Part shown: piece by piece, positions 32,654-41,325 of the stretch
How positions within the stretch are numbered: the first letter of the stretch is position 1
Layout of the letters: every line of letters begins with the position of its first letter
NCBI GenBank assembly: GCA_036262835.1
Contig: DATAID010000043.1
Location: 30,841 to 94,840 of the forward strand
Source of the DNA: RBG-16-66-20 sp036262835
Lineage (GTDB): Bacteria > Pseudomonadota > Gammaproteobacteria > Burkholderiales > SG8-39
Direction of reading: 5' to 3'
Length of the DNA stretch: 64,000 nucleotides
Translations under genes and position numbers: made by a program
The notes under the pieces: generated by a model
Told to the model about the DNA's origin: nothing
Databases searched by the model: none
Seen by the model: only the letters and a program-made list of their open reading frames with translations

Positions 32654-33578
32654 CGAGGAGTTGCCCGGCCTTCAGCCCCCCCGTACTGAGGAGCTCGCCG
32701 GCGGCGACTTTTTTGCCCTCTCCGAGCTTCGCCTTGCCGGCGTGGATGCGGCCGCCCTGCGCGGCGATGACGAGCCGGCCGTCTTTGACTTCGAGAACTT
32801 CGCCGATCTTTCCCTTCACCGCGCCGAAGGTGCGCGTCAGTTCCTTGCGCGAATCAAAGAGCTGCAGCTTCACGCCGTTCGCGGTCGTCCAGGCCCCTGG
32901 CGCGGGGTCCGCACCCCGGATGAGATCGTGGATGGAGCTCACGTGGTCGGCCCAGTGAATCTTCGCTTCGGCCTCGCGAAACCAGCCTTCGTAGGAGGCC
33001 TGGGACTCGTCCTGAACCGCTTCTCTGTGCTTGCTGGCAGCAACCAGGTCAGCCGCCTCCAGCATGGCCTCGACGCCCATCGGGAAGAGCCGGTCGAAGT
33101 AGACGCTGCCAAGCGTGTCGTTCTCGCCGATCGGCGTCTTCTTCTGCAGGATCACCGCGCCTTCGTCGAGGCCGTCGGTGGGACGGAAGATCGTGAGGCC
33201 GGTCTCTTTTTCGCCGCGCGAGATCGGCCAGTTGATCGAGGACGGCCCGCGGTACTTGGGCAGCAGCGAGGGGTGGTACTGGATCGTGCCGTGCTTCGGA
33301 ATCTTCACGAACTCCTGCGGCGCGAACTGCAGCACGAACGCCATGATCCCGATATCGGCGTTGGCCGCCTTCATCGCCGCGGTCGCCTCCGGCGCCTTGA
33401 GCGACTTGAACTGGTGGACCTTGAGTCCCTTTTCCTCGGCCGCGACGCGTAGCGCGTCCGGGCGGCCGCCGGGCTTTTCGGGCGCGCAGAACACCGCCGC
33501 CACCTCGTCACCGCGCTTCAGGAACGCCTCCAGCACGGCCTTGCCGAAATCCTGCTGCCCGACGATCGCGATTCTCAT
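32646..33578 (-). CDS. Formyltransferase, 10-formyltetrahydrofolate hydrolase/dehydrogenase N-domain-like
   Basis: A 310-residue protein of the Fmt superfamily. The N-terminal hydrolase/transferase domain has HPSLLPKYRGPSSINW near 110 (catalytic His), GLTIFRPTDGLDEGAVI near 140 (catalytic Asp) and a C-terminal OB-like domain. It resembles the first domain of 10-formyl-THF dehydrogenase more than methionyl-tRNA formyltransferase (PMGVEAMLEAADLV block). As the last gene of the oxc-frc operon it probably links the formyl group with tetrahydrofolate, complementing Fhs. Start ATG at 33578 overlaps the frc stop as TGATG. Confidence 0.8.
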   Translation of the reverse strand: MRIAIVGQQDFGKAVLEAFLKRGDEVAAVFCAPEKPGGRPDALRVAAEEKGLKVHQFKSLKAPEATAAMKAANADIGIMAFVLQFAPQEFVKIPKHGTIQYHPSLLPKYRGPSSINWPISRGEKETGLTIFRPTDGLDEGAVILQKKTPIGENDTLGSVYFDRLFPMGVEAMLEAADLVAASKHREAVQDESQASYEGWFREAEAKIHWADHVSSIHDLIRGADPAPGAWTTANGVKLQLFDSRKELTRTFGAVKGKIGEVLEVKDGRLVIAAQGGRIHAGKAKLGEGKKVAAGELLSTGGLKAGQLLGS

Positions 33579-34849
33579 CAGGCGGCTTTTTTCGGGGGCA
33601 CGCTGAAGGCGCCGGCGCCTTTCAGGCTCTTGATCCTGCCCTCGTCGTAACCCAGCACTTCCTTCAGGATCTCGTCGGTGTGCTCCCCGAGCGTAGGCGA
33701 GCGCCTGATCGCCGCAGGCGAGGCCGAAAGCTTGATCGGCATCCCGACGTTCCACCACTTGCCGCGCTGCGGATGGTCGAGCTCGACCCACATATCGCGG
33801 CCCTTCACGTGCTCGTCGGTGGCAAGGTCCTCCGTGCTCATGATCGGCCCGCAGGGCACATCGAGCGGGTTCAGGATCGCCATCAGCTCGCGCTTCGTGT
33901 ACTTCTCGGCGAACTTGTTGATCAAGGTCCACATCAGGTTCTGATTTTTCCTGCGGTCCGCGATTTTCGCGAAACGGGGATCGCTCGCCATCTCCGGCAT
34001 GCCGACCTCCGGGCCGATGCGCCTGGCGAGGTCTTCCCACACCGCCTCCTGCACGACGACGTAGAGCCAATCGTTGGCGCCGTGCGGCTTGCAGTGAATC
34101 GCGTTGCCGAGCTGTCCGCCGCCCGAATCGTTGCCCGCGCGTGGCACGTCGCCCATGCCCTTGTAGGTCGGCACCGAGTACTCCGCCAGGTCGCCGCGCG
34201 AGAGGCGCTGGTGGTCGCGGAACTTGACCCGGCAGAGGTTCATCACGCCGTCCATCATCGCGACTTCGACGTACTGGCCCTGTCCCGTGTGCTCGGCCTG
34301 CCGCAAGGCGGCGAGCAGGCCGATCGCGAGGTGCAGTCCCGTGCCCGAGTCGCCGATCTGCGCGCCGGTCACGAACGGAGGGCCGTCGGGAACGCCGGTG
34401 GTGCTCATCGCGCCGCCCATCGCCTGGGCGACATTCTCGTAGGCCTTGAATTCCGCGTACGGGCCGCTCGAGCCGAAGCCCTTGATCGAGCCGACCACGA
34501 TCTTCGGGTTGATCTCGTGGATCTTCTCCCAGGTGAAGCCGAAGCGCTCGAGCACGCCCGGGCCGAAGTTCTCCATCATGATGTGGCACTTCTTCAGCAG
34601 GTCGACGAACACCTGCTTGCCCTCGGCGGTCTTCATGTTGACCGTGATCGAGCGCTTGTTGCAGTTGAGCATCGTGAAGTAGAGGCTGTCCGCGTTCGGG
34701 ATGTCGCGCAGCTGGCCGCGCGTCGCGTCGCCCTGCGGGTTCTCGAACTTGATCACATCTGCGCCCATCCAGGCGAGCAGCTGAGAGCAGGTCGGGCCCG
34801 CCTGAACGTGGGTCATGTCGAGAATGCGTACGCCTTTGAGTGCTTCCAT
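33578..34849 (-). CDS. frc: Formyl-CoA:oxalate CoA-transferase
   Basis: A 423-residue class III CoA-transferase that moves CoA from formyl-CoA to oxalate, giving oxalyl-CoA and formate. The catalytic aspartate is D167 in GAQIGDSGTGLH, matching D169 of the Oxalobacter enzyme, and the NDSGGGQ block near 260 corresponds to its mobile glycine loop. Length is normal for the family (about 425-430). The start ATG overlaps the oxc stop as TAATG (34847-34851), so translation is coupled. Its product is consumed by the adjacent Oxc, so the two form the oxalate cycle. Confidence 0.95.
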   Translation of the reverse strand: MEALKGVRILDMTHVQAGPTCSQLLAWMGADVIKFENPQGDATRGQLRDIPNADSLYFTMLNCNKRSITVNMKTAEGKQVFVDLLKKCHIMMENFGPGVLERFGFTWEKIHEINPKIVVGSIKGFGSSGPYAEFKAYENVAQAMGGAMSTTGVPDGPPFVTGAQIGDSGTGLHLAIGLLAALRQAEHTGQGQYVEVAMMDGVMNLCRVKFRDHQRLSRGDLAEYSVPTYKGMGDVPRAGNDSGGGQLGNAIHCKPHGANDWLYVVVQEAVWEDLARRIGPEVGMPEMASDPRFAKIADRRKNQNLMWTLINKFAEKYTKRELMAILNPLDVPCGPIMSTEDLATDEHVKGRDMWVELDHPQRGKWWNVGMPIKLSASPAAIRRSPTLGEHTDEILKEVLGYDEGRIKSLKGAGAFSVPPKKAA

Positions 34850-36594
34850 TACTTTTTCTTTCCTGCGGTTGGGTTGAGACTGGTGATTCGCCCGCTCTCG
34901 GTGCCCGCGGTCTCGTCGATGACGGCGTTGATGAGCGTGGGCTTGCCCGAGCGGATCGCCTCCTCCATTGCCTTTCTCAGCTCGGCCGGCGTGCTCGCGT
35001 TGACGCCCACGCCGCCGAAGGCCTCCATCAGCTTGTCGTAGCGCGCGCCCTTCACGAACACGGTCGGCGCCGGATCGCGCCCGGTCGGATCCTTGTCGGT
35101 GCCCTTGTAGACGCCGTTGTTGTTCATGATCACGATGCACACCGGCAGGTTGTAGCGGCAGATCGTCTCGACCTCCATGCCGGAGAAGCCGAAGGCGCTG
35201 TCGCCCTCGACCGCGATCACCGGGCCCTTGCCGACCACGGCGGCGGCCACGCAGTAACCCATGCCGACGCCCATGATGCCCCAGGTGCCGACGTCGATCC
35301 GCTTCCTCGGCTTGTACATGTCGACGATGGAGCGCGCGAAATCGAGCGCGTTCGCGCCTTCGTTCACGAACATCGCGTCCGGATTCGCCTTGACGATGTC
35401 GCGCACCACGTTGAGCGCGCTGTGGAAATTCATCGGCGAGGGATTCTTCGCGAGCGTCTCGCCCATTTTCGCGATGTTTGCGTTTTTCTTTTCGCTGACG
35501 GCGTTCAGCCACTCCGAAGGGGGTTTTGCAAAATTGCTTCCAATACCGGAGAGCAAAGCCGAAACACAGGACCCGATATCCCCCACCACCGGCGCGTCGA
35601 TGCGCACGTTGCTGTCGGCTTCCTGCGGCGAGATGTCGATCTGGATGAACTTCTGCCCGCCCCAGTCCTTGGCGGCCTTGCCACCCCAGGTCTTGCCCTT
35701 GCCGTGCGAGAGCAGCCAGTTGAGCCGCGCGCCGACCAGCATCACCACGTCGGCGCCGGGCAGCACGAACGAGCGCGCCGCGGAGGCGCACTGCTCGTGC
35801 GTGTCGGGCAGCAGGCCTTTCGCCATCGACATCGGCAGGTACGGAATGCCGGTCTTTTCGATGAGCGCCCTGATTTCCGTGTCGCACTGCGCGTAGGCCG
35901 CGCCCTTGCCGAGGATGATCAGCGGCTTTTTCGCGCTTCTCAGCAAATCGAGCGCGCGCTTGACCGCCTCGGGCGCGGGGATCTGCTTTGGCGCCGCATC
36001 GACCACCTTGATCAGCGTCTTCTTGCCAAGCTCGGCATCGATCGATTGCGCGAACAGCTTGGCCGGCAGGTCGAGATAGACGCCGCCCGGGCGGCCGGAG
36101 ACCGCGGCGCGGATCGCGCGCGCGATGCCGACGCCGATATCCTCGGCATGCAGGACGCGGAACGCCGCCTTGGCCACGGGTTTCGCGATCGCGAGCTGGT
36201 CCATCTCCTCGTAGTCGCCCTGCTGCAGGTCGACGATCTCGCGCTCGGAAGACCCGGAGATGAGAATCATCGGAAAGCAGTTGACGGTCGCATGCGCGAG
36301 CGCGTTGAGCCCGTTCAGGAAACCCGGCGCGGACACGGTGAGGCAGATGCCGGGCTTCTGGGTGAGAAAGCCCGCGATCGAGGCGGCATAGCCCGCGTTC
36401 TGCTCGTGCCGGAACGCGAGCACGCGCAGGCCCTCGGCCTGTGCACGACGCGTGAGATCCGTGATCGGGATCCCGGGCAGGCCATAAATCGTGTCGATGC
36501 CGTTCAGCTTCAGCGCATCGATTACCAGCTTGAAGCCGTCGGCCGTCTGCGCTTTGGCATCGGCGGCGGCGATTTGGGGTTCGACGGTGCCCAT
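34849..36594 (-). CDS. oxc: Oxalyl-CoA decarboxylase
   Basis: A 581-residue thiamine-diphosphate enzyme that decarboxylates oxalyl-CoA to formyl-CoA and CO2. It has the ThDP-activating glutamate in FRHEQNAGYAAS near 58 and the ThDP/Mg motif GDSAFGFSGME...NNNGVY near 450-485. The sequence GTWGIMGVGMGY is characteristic of Oxc. The start ATG at 36594 (MGTVEPQ) is preceded by GAGGGAG; an in-frame upstream ATG at 36684 would overlap the regulatory palindrome and -10 region and is rejected. It is the first gene of oxc-frc-formyltransferase and is divergent from the Crp/Fnr regulator. Confidence 0.95.
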   Translation of the reverse strand: MGTVEPQIAAADAKAQTADGFKLVIDALKLNGIDTIYGLPGIPITDLTRRAQAEGLRVLAFRHEQNAGYAASIAGFLTQKPGICLTVSAPGFLNGLNALAHATVNCFPMILISGSSEREIVDLQQGDYEEMDQLAIAKPVAKAAFRVLHAEDIGVGIARAIRAAVSGRPGGVYLDLPAKLFAQSIDAELGKKTLIKVVDAAPKQIPAPEAVKRALDLLRSAKKPLIILGKGAAYAQCDTEIRALIEKTGIPYLPMSMAKGLLPDTHEQCASAARSFVLPGADVVMLVGARLNWLLSHGKGKTWGGKAAKDWGGQKFIQIDISPQEADSNVRIDAPVVGDIGSCVSALLSGIGSNFAKPPSEWLNAVSEKKNANIAKMGETLAKNPSPMNFHSALNVVRDIVKANPDAMFVNEGANALDFARSIVDMYKPRKRIDVGTWGIMGVGMGYCVAAAVVGKGPVIAVEGDSAFGFSGMEVETICRYNLPVCIVIMNNNGVYKGTDKDPTGRDPAPTVFVKGARYDKLMEAFGGVGVNASTPAELRKAMEEAIRSGKPTLINAVIDETAGTESGRITSLNPTAGKKK

Positions 36595-36622
36595 GGAGGA
36601 CTCCCTCGGAAAGGATCTAAAA

Positions 36623-36665
36623 ATGATAGGCAGCAGGCCTTGCAAGCGACCTTGACTGAAATCAA
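36623..36665 (-). promoter_or_regulatory. Fnr-type operator and promoter of oxc
   Basis: TTGACTGAAATCAA (36652-36665) is a TTGA-N6-TCAA palindrome. A TATCAT -10 hexamer (minus strand 36628-36623) lies 30 bases further on, placing the palindrome centre near -42, the class II activator position. It also lies 33 bases before the regulator start on the other strand, so it may control both. Confidence 0.72.
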
Positions 36666-36698
36666 GCTTTTTCAGTCTAATCAACGGCTCCCGAGCAT

Positions 36699-37310
36699 AT
36701 GACCGCCATCGCCCATCATCCGCAGCGGAACACGATTCGCCTGCAGCTGCGCGAAAACCTGCTGCTGCGGGACCTGTCGCCCGCCCAGTGGGACGCCCTC
36801 GAGCCGCTGCTCGTGGTGGCCGAGTACCGCAAGGGCGAGCCGCTGGTGCGCCAGGGCGACGAGGAGATGGACCAGTTCTTCATCCTCGAAGGCATGGTGA
36901 AGCGCGTCGTGTCCAATCCGGAAGGGCACGAGATGATCCTGCGCTTTGCCGCCGAGGGCGAGATGGACCACTCGTACGCCGCCTGGCGCCTGCGCACGCC
37001 CCTGCCGTATTCGATCGTTGCCGTCACCAAGGTGCGCGCCGCCGAGCTGACGATGCCGCAATGGGTCGAGTTCCTCGACGATCACCCGGACCTCAAAGGG
37101 CGCTTCGAGTACGAGGTCATGAAGCTGATGTCGGAAATCATGGCCCACACGATCACGCTGCACCTGCTGGATGCGCCCGGGCGCCTGTCGCGCTTTCACC
37201 GCAAGCACCCGGAGCTGGCGACGCGGATTCCGAAGAAGGAGCTGGCCGCCTACCTGAATCTCACGCCCGAGACGCTCTCGCGCCTGAAGCAGAAGCTCGG
37301 CGGAAGCTAG
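36699..37310 (+). CDS. Crp/Fnr family transcriptional regulator
   Basis: A 203-residue regulator with a cyclic-nucleotide-binding-type effector domain (about 25-130) and a C-terminal helix-turn-helix. The recognition helix TPETLSRL has the Glu-x-x-Ser-Arg pattern that Fnr uses to read TTGA half-sites; Crp has Arg-Glu-x-x-x-Arg. The N-terminus has no cysteine cluster, so it does not sense oxygen with an Fe-S centre, and the phosphate-binding Arg-Ser of Crp is missing, so cAMP binding is doubtful. It is divergent from oxc, and matching TTGA-N6-TCAA sites lie before oxc, tctC and fhs. The natural inference is a local regulator of oxalate and formate use; its ligand is unknown. Confidence 0.88.
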   Translation: MTAIAHHPQRNTIRLQLRENLLLRDLSPAQWDALEPLLVVAEYRKGEPLVRQGDEEMDQFFILEGMVKRVVSNPEGHEMILRFAAEGEMDHSYAAWRLRTPLPYSIVAVTKVRAAELTMPQWVEFLDDHPDLKGRFEYEVMKLMSEIMAHTITLHLLDAPGRLSRFHRKHPELATRIPKKELAAYLNLTPETLSRLKQKLGGS

Positions 37311-37316
37311 GACGCC

Positions 37317-38837
37317 TCAGCGCTTGCCCCGGATCTTCGACCACGCGAAGGAGATCGCGGGCCAGAAGAGCAGGAAAAGCGCGAGGCTCGTGAGCGTGCC
37401 GACGAGGTTGTTCGAGAAGAACACGCGCATGTCGCCCGCCGAGATGAGCATTGCCTGCCGGAACGAGGCCTCCGCGGCGTCGCCGAGGACGATGGCGAGC
37501 ACGAGCGGCGCGAGCGGATAGGAAAGCTTCTTGAAGACGTAGCCGAGCACGCCGAACACGACCATCATCCAGACGTCGAAGATCGAGTTGTGCACCGTGT
37601 AGGCGCCGATCGCGCACACCACGATGATGATCGGCGCGATCACCGAAAAGGGGATGCGCAGGATCGCGGCAAAGAGCGGCACGCAGGTGAGAACGACGAC
37701 GAGGCCCGCGATGTTGCCGAGGTACATGCTCGCGATCAAGCCCCACACGAAGTCCTTCTGCTCGACGAAAAGGAGCGGCCCGGGCTGCAGGCCCCAGATG
37801 AGCAGCCCGCCCAGCAGCACCGCGGCAGTGGGCGAGCCCGGAACCCCGAGCGTGATCATCGGCAGCAGCGCGGAGGTGCCGGCGGCGTGCGCCGCGGTTT
37901 CCGGCGCGACCACGCCCTCGATCTGGCCGGTGCCGAACTTCTCGCCGTCCCTCGAGAAGCGGCGCGCCACGCCGTAGCTCATGAACGAGGCCGGCGTCGC
38001 GCCGCCCGGCACGATGCCCATGAAGCAGCCGACGATCGAGGAGCGCAGCGAGGTGAGCCAGTAGCGCGGCAGCTCGCGCCAGGTCTCGATCACCGCCTTG
38101 AGGTTCAGCTTCGCCGAGGCGCCCTTGAAGGCGAGGCCCTCCTCGAGCGTGAGCAGGATCTCGCCGATGCCGAAGAGGCCGATCACCGCGATCAGGAAGT
38201 CGAAGCCGTTCAGGAGCTTGACGGAACCGAAGGTGAGCCTGAGCGTCCCGGTGACCGGATCGGTGCCCACCGCCGCGAGCGCGAAGCCGGTCATCATCGC
38301 CGCAATCGTCTTGAAGGGCGGCTCCTTGCTCATGCCGACGAAGGCGCAGAAGGTGAGCAGGTAGACGCCGAAAAACTCGGGCGGCCCGAATTCAAGTGCG
38401 AAATTCGCGATCACCGGCGCAAGGAACGTGATGAGCAGCACGGCCACGAGCGCCCCCACGAAGGACGAAGTGAATGCGGCGGTCAGCGCGTGCCCGGCGC
38501 GGCCCTTCTGCGCGAGCGGATAGCCGTCGAAAGTGGTCGCCACCGACCAGGGCTCGCCCGGGATGTTGAAGAGAATCGAGGTGATCGCGCCGCCGAAAAG
38601 CGCGCCCCAGTAGATGCAGGAAAGCAGGATGATCGCGGAGGTCTGGCCGCCGGGCGTCTGCGCCATCGAGAAGGTCAGCGGCAGCAGGATCGCCACGCCG
38701 TTCGCGCCGCCCAGCCCGGGCAGCACGCCGATGATCACGCCGAGCGTGATGCCGAGCAGCATGAGGCCGAGGTTCTGCAGGCTCAGCGCCACCGCGAAGC
38801 CGTGCATGAGCGACTGCAGGTCGTCGATCACGCCCAT
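37317..38837 (-). CDS. Tripartite tricarboxylate transporter large membrane subunit (TctA family)
   Basis: A 506-residue integral membrane protein with about 11-12 helices and the TctA landmarks GVLPGLGGANGVAILLPLTF (residues 40-59) and MGIVPGGATPASFMSYG near 320, an inverted repeat of the same transport motif. It forms the permease of the TctABC system and moves a carboxylate using an ion gradient. It starts four bases after tctB, converges on the regulator gene with six bases between stops, and has no terminator in that space. The palindrome before tctC suggests the substrate is oxalate or a related acid rather than citrate. Confidence 0.93.
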   Translation of the reverse strand: MGVIDDLQSLMHGFAVALSLQNLGLMLLGITLGVIIGVLPGLGGANGVAILLPLTFSMAQTPGGQTSAIILLSCIYWGALFGGAITSILFNIPGEPWSVATTFDGYPLAQKGRAGHALTAAFTSSFVGALVAVLLITFLAPVIANFALEFGPPEFFGVYLLTFCAFVGMSKEPPFKTIAAMMTGFALAAVGTDPVTGTLRLTFGSVKLLNGFDFLIAVIGLFGIGEILLTLEEGLAFKGASAKLNLKAVIETWRELPRYWLTSLRSSIVGCFMGIVPGGATPASFMSYGVARRFSRDGEKFGTGQIEGVVAPETAAHAAGTSALLPMITLGVPGSPTAAVLLGGLLIWGLQPGPLLFVEQKDFVWGLIASMYLGNIAGLVVVLTCVPLFAAILRIPFSVIAPIIIVVCAIGAYTVHNSIFDVWMMVVFGVLGYVFKKLSYPLAPLVLAIVLGDAAEASFRQAMLISAGDMRVFFSNNLVGTLTSLALFLLFWPAISFAWSKIRGKR

Positions 38838-38841
38838 CGCG

Positions 38842-39348
38842 TCACGCGATCCCGAGCAGGTTTTCCAGCGGCCCCTTGGGCAGCGGCACCAGGAACCAGC
38901 GCTCGAAAATGAGGAAGAAGACGACGCTGTTGCCGATCGACACCGCGGCCACCTTCCACCACGCGTACTTGCCGAGCCAGCGCATGAAGACCGCGACAAA
39001 GAGTGTGGAAGCCACGTAGATGCCGATCCAGCCGATGAGCGCGACGTAGACCGCGGCGGGAATGAGGACGCTCAGCACCGCCTTGAGGGCCTCCACGTCG
39101 ACGAAGCTGCCGTTCTTCTCCTTGCGCATGAGGAGCGCCTGGACAAACGTCACTGCCGAGGAGAGGCAGATGATCACGCCCAGGTAGAACGGAAAATAGC
39201 CCGGTTGCGGGCCATCGGCTGCCCAGCTCGCGCCCAGGCGGAGGCTGTCGAAGATCACGATGCCGCCCAGCACGATGAAGAGCACTGCCACGGCCAGCTC
39301 GGCCGTCCTCGTGCTGAACGCTGAACGACCGCCACCCCCTTCAGACAT
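38842..39348 (-). CDS. Tripartite tricarboxylate transporter small membrane subunit (TctB family)
   Basis: A 168-residue protein with four hydrophobic helices and the family features GPQPGYFPFYLG near 50 and the FERWFLVPLPKGPLE C-terminus. It pairs with TctA to form the membrane part of the transporter. It lies 78 bases downstream of tctC with a strong hairpin between, and the start codon at 39348 is preceded by GGAGGAGC. Confidence 0.9.
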   Translation of the reverse strand: MSEGGGGRSAFSTRTAELAVAVLFIVLGGIVIFDSLRLGASWAADGPQPGYFPFYLGVIICLSSAVTFVQALLMRKEKNGSFVDVEALKAVLSVLIPAAVYVALIGWIGIYVASTLFVAVFMRWLGKYAWWKVAAVSIGNSVVFFLIFERWFLVPLPKGPLENLLGIA

Positions 39349-39374
39349 CGACCTGCTCCTCCCTGAACGTACGC

Positions 39375-39403
39375 GCGGCGCGCGAGGCTCGCCCGCGCGC
39401 CGC
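39375..39403. repeat. Intercistronic hairpin between tctC and tctB
   Basis: A perfect 10-bp GC stem (39375-39384 with 39394-39403) and a 9-base loop. There is no T-tract. Such hairpins often stabilise the upstream mRNA so that the binding protein is made in excess of the membrane subunits. Confidence 0.6.
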
Positions 39404-39426
39404 TCGGTCCTGCAAACGCCGGGCGG

Positions 39427-40425
39427 TTACTTGCCCGCCATGAAGCCGGCCGCCTTCATCAGGCTGACGTGCCGCGCTTCCTCCTTCGCCACCCAATCCG
39501 CGTACTCCTTGCCCTCGAGCGAGGTGGTGTTGAATGCGCCCTTCTCGATGTAATCCTTCCACTCGGGCGTTTGCTGAACCTTCTTCAGCACGCCGATGTA
39601 GTAGCTGACCTCGTCCGGCTTGACGCCGCCGGGCATGAAGATGCCGCGCAGCATGATGTAGGAGACGTCAAGACCGCCTTCCTTGCAGGTCGGAATGTCG
39701 CCCCAGGACATCTTGTCGGTCATCTTTTCCTTGTACGGCATGCGCTTGGTGTCGAAGACGCACAGGGGCTTCAGCTTGCCCGCGCGCCAGTGCGCCACCG
39801 CCTCGATCGGGTTATTCACGGTCGAATCGACGTGGTTGCCGACGAGCTGCACAGCCACGGCGCCGCCGCCCTTGAACGGGATGTAGGTGAACTTGGCGCC
39901 GGTCTGCTGCTCGATAGCGGCGGTGATGATCTGGTCCTCCTGCTTGGAGCCCGTGCCGCCCATCTTCATCTTGCCGGGGCCCGCCTTCTTGGCCGCGTCG
40001 ACGTAGTCCTTCGCCGTCTTGTAGGGCTTGTCGGCGTTCACCCACAGCACGAACTCATCGAGCGCCATCATCTTGACCGGCGTGAGGTCGCGCCAGTTGA
40101 ACGGCACGCCGGTCGCGAGCGGCGTCGTGAACAGGTTCGAGAGCGTGATGATCAGCTTGTGCGGGTCGCCCTGCGCGCCCTTCACGTCGAGGAAGCCCTC
40201 GGCGCCGGCGCCGCCCGACTTGTTGATGACCACCATCGATTGCTTCATCAGGCCGTGCTTGGCGACGATGGCCTGGATCGCGCGCGCCATCTGGTCCGCC
40301 CCGCCGCCGGTGCCGGCCGGCACGATGAACTCGACGGTCTTTGTCGGTTCCCAGGCGTGCGCCGCCGTCGCCAGCGCGGCTGCGCCGAGGGCCACCGCCC
40401 ATCGCTGCAAGAGGTTGCTTTTCAT
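39427..40425 (-). CDS. Bug/TctC family periplasmic substrate-binding protein
   Basis: A 332-residue periplasmic protein with a signal peptide (MKSNLLQRW, hydrophobic AVALGAAALATA, cleavage likely after AHA at residue 23). The mature part has the Bug features VPAGTGGGADQMAR near 37 (substrate carboxylate loop) and NKSGGAGAEGF near 70. It captures a small organic acid and delivers it to TctA/TctB. GGAGG lies before the ATG. An Fnr-type palindrome overlaps the upstream terC stop codon and precedes this gene by about 100 bases, so it has its own promoter. By genomic context the ligand may be oxalate. Confidence 0.92.
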   Translation of the reverse strand: MKSNLLQRWAVALGAAALATAAHAWEPTKTVEFIVPAGTGGGADQMARAIQAIVAKHGLMKQSMVVINKSGGAGAEGFLDVKGAQGDPHKLIITLSNLFTTPLATGVPFNWRDLTPVKMMALDEFVLWVNADKPYKTAKDYVDAAKKAGPGKMKMGGTGSKQEDQIITAAIEQQTGAKFTYIPFKGGGAVAVQLVGNHVDSTVNNPIEAVAHWRAGKLKPLCVFDTKRMPYKEKMTDKMSWGDIPTCKEGGLDVSYIMLRGIFMPGGVKPDEVSYYIGVLKKVQQTPEWKDYIEKGAFNTTSLEGKEYADWVAKEEARHVSLMKAAGFMAGK

Positions 40426-40495
40426 GTCCGTCCTCCAGTCGTTGTCATCGGCGGCGTCCGTTTCTCGCGCGGCGCGTCCGCCTCCACCCTGCCAA

Positions 40496-40537
40496 ATTCT
40501 CGCCGCCCCCCAAGCATAGACACTTGACTGCGGTCAA
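40496..40537 (-). promoter_or_regulatory. Fnr-type operator and promoter of tctCBA
   Basis: TTGACTGCGGTCAA (40524-40537) is the same TTGAC-N4-GTCAA palindrome as at fhs. A GAGAAT -10-like hexamer (minus strand 40501-40496) lies at the same spacing as in the oxc and fhs promoters. It overlaps the terC stop codon. Confidence 0.68.
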
Positions 40538-41295
40538 GAATTCCCTGAACCCGACCCGGTCTCCGCCCTGGCGGCGTTCGCGTGGCGCTTCGCGAGCCAC
40601 ATCCCCCAGGCCACCACGATGACGACGCCGATCGCGCCGGTGATGAACTCGAGGTTTACGCCGCCCAGATAGGGCCGCAGCCCCGTTTCATCGCCGCGGT
40701 AGGTCGCGCCGAACCCCTCGAGCCAGGGCTTGAGCGCGAGGTCGGTAATCAGCATCTCTCCGGCGACCCAGCCGATCAGCCCCGCGCCGATCGTGATGAT
40801 GACCGGATAGCGCTCCATCGCCTTCACGAGCAGCGTGGCCCCGAAGATGACGAGCGGAATCGAGATGGCGAGGCCAAGCACGAGCAAGGTCATGCTGCCG
40901 CTCGCCGCCGCCGCGACGGCGATCACGTTATCGAGGCTCATCACGAGGTCGGCGATGAGGATCGTCTTGATCGCGGTCAGAAGGTGGTCGCTCGCGTTGA
41001 TGTCGTCGCCATCGTCCTCCGGCACGAGCAGCTTGATGCCGATCCAGAAGAGCAGCAGGCTGCCGACGATCTTCAACCAGGGCAGGCCGAGCAGCTTCGC
41101 CGCGAAGATGGTGAGCACGATCCGCAGCACCACCGCGGCGCCCGCGCCCCAGAAAATCGCCTGCTTCTGCTGCCGGGGCGGCAGCGAGCGCGCCGCGAGC
41201 GCGATCACGACGGCGTTATCGCCCGAGAGGACGATGTTGACGCCGATGATCTTGAGCAGCCCGAGCCAGAACGCCTGGCTTGCGAGTTCTTCCAT
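40534..41295 (-). CDS. TerC family integral membrane protein
   Basis: A 253-residue protein with about seven helices and the TerC signatures VLSGDNAVVIALAAR (23-37) and MSLDNVIAVAAAASG (near 120), whose acidic residues bind metal. Related proteins export manganese or calcium and help load metal onto exported enzymes; the original tellurite phenotype is not implied. It is co-transcribed after fhs with 30 bases between. Its strong ribosome-binding site lies inside a hairpin (41300-41318). The link to oxalate or formate metabolism is unclear. Confidence 0.88.
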   Translation of the reverse strand: MEELASQAFWLGLLKIIGVNIVLSGDNAVVIALAARSLPPRQQKQAIFWGAGAAVVLRIVLTIFAAKLLGLPWLKIVGSLLLFWIGIKLLVPEDDGDDINASDHLLTAIKTILIADLVMSLDNVIAVAAAASGSMTLLVLGLAISIPLVIFGATLLVKAMERYPVIITIGAGLIGWVAGEMLITDLALKPWLEGFGATYRGDETGLRPYLGGVNLEFITGAIGVVIVVAWGMWLAKRHANAARAETGSGSGNS

Positions 41296-41299
41296 GGAT

Positions 41300-41318
41300 T
41301 CCCTCCTTGGGGGAGGGA
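41300..41318 (-). promoter_or_regulatory. Hairpin that sequesters the terC ribosome-binding site
   Basis: On the minus strand TCCCTCC (41318-41312) pairs with GGAGGGA (41306-41300) around a 5-base loop. The second arm is the AAGGAGG Shine-Dalgarno of terC, five bases from its ATG, so the hairpin could limit translation. Confidence 0.5.
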
Positions 41319-41325
41319 TTCTAGT

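Noticed and set aside
36595..36684. Longer oxc start at 36684
   Set aside because: It would place the operator palindrome and -10 inside the coding region, and the extra 30 residues do not resemble Oxc.
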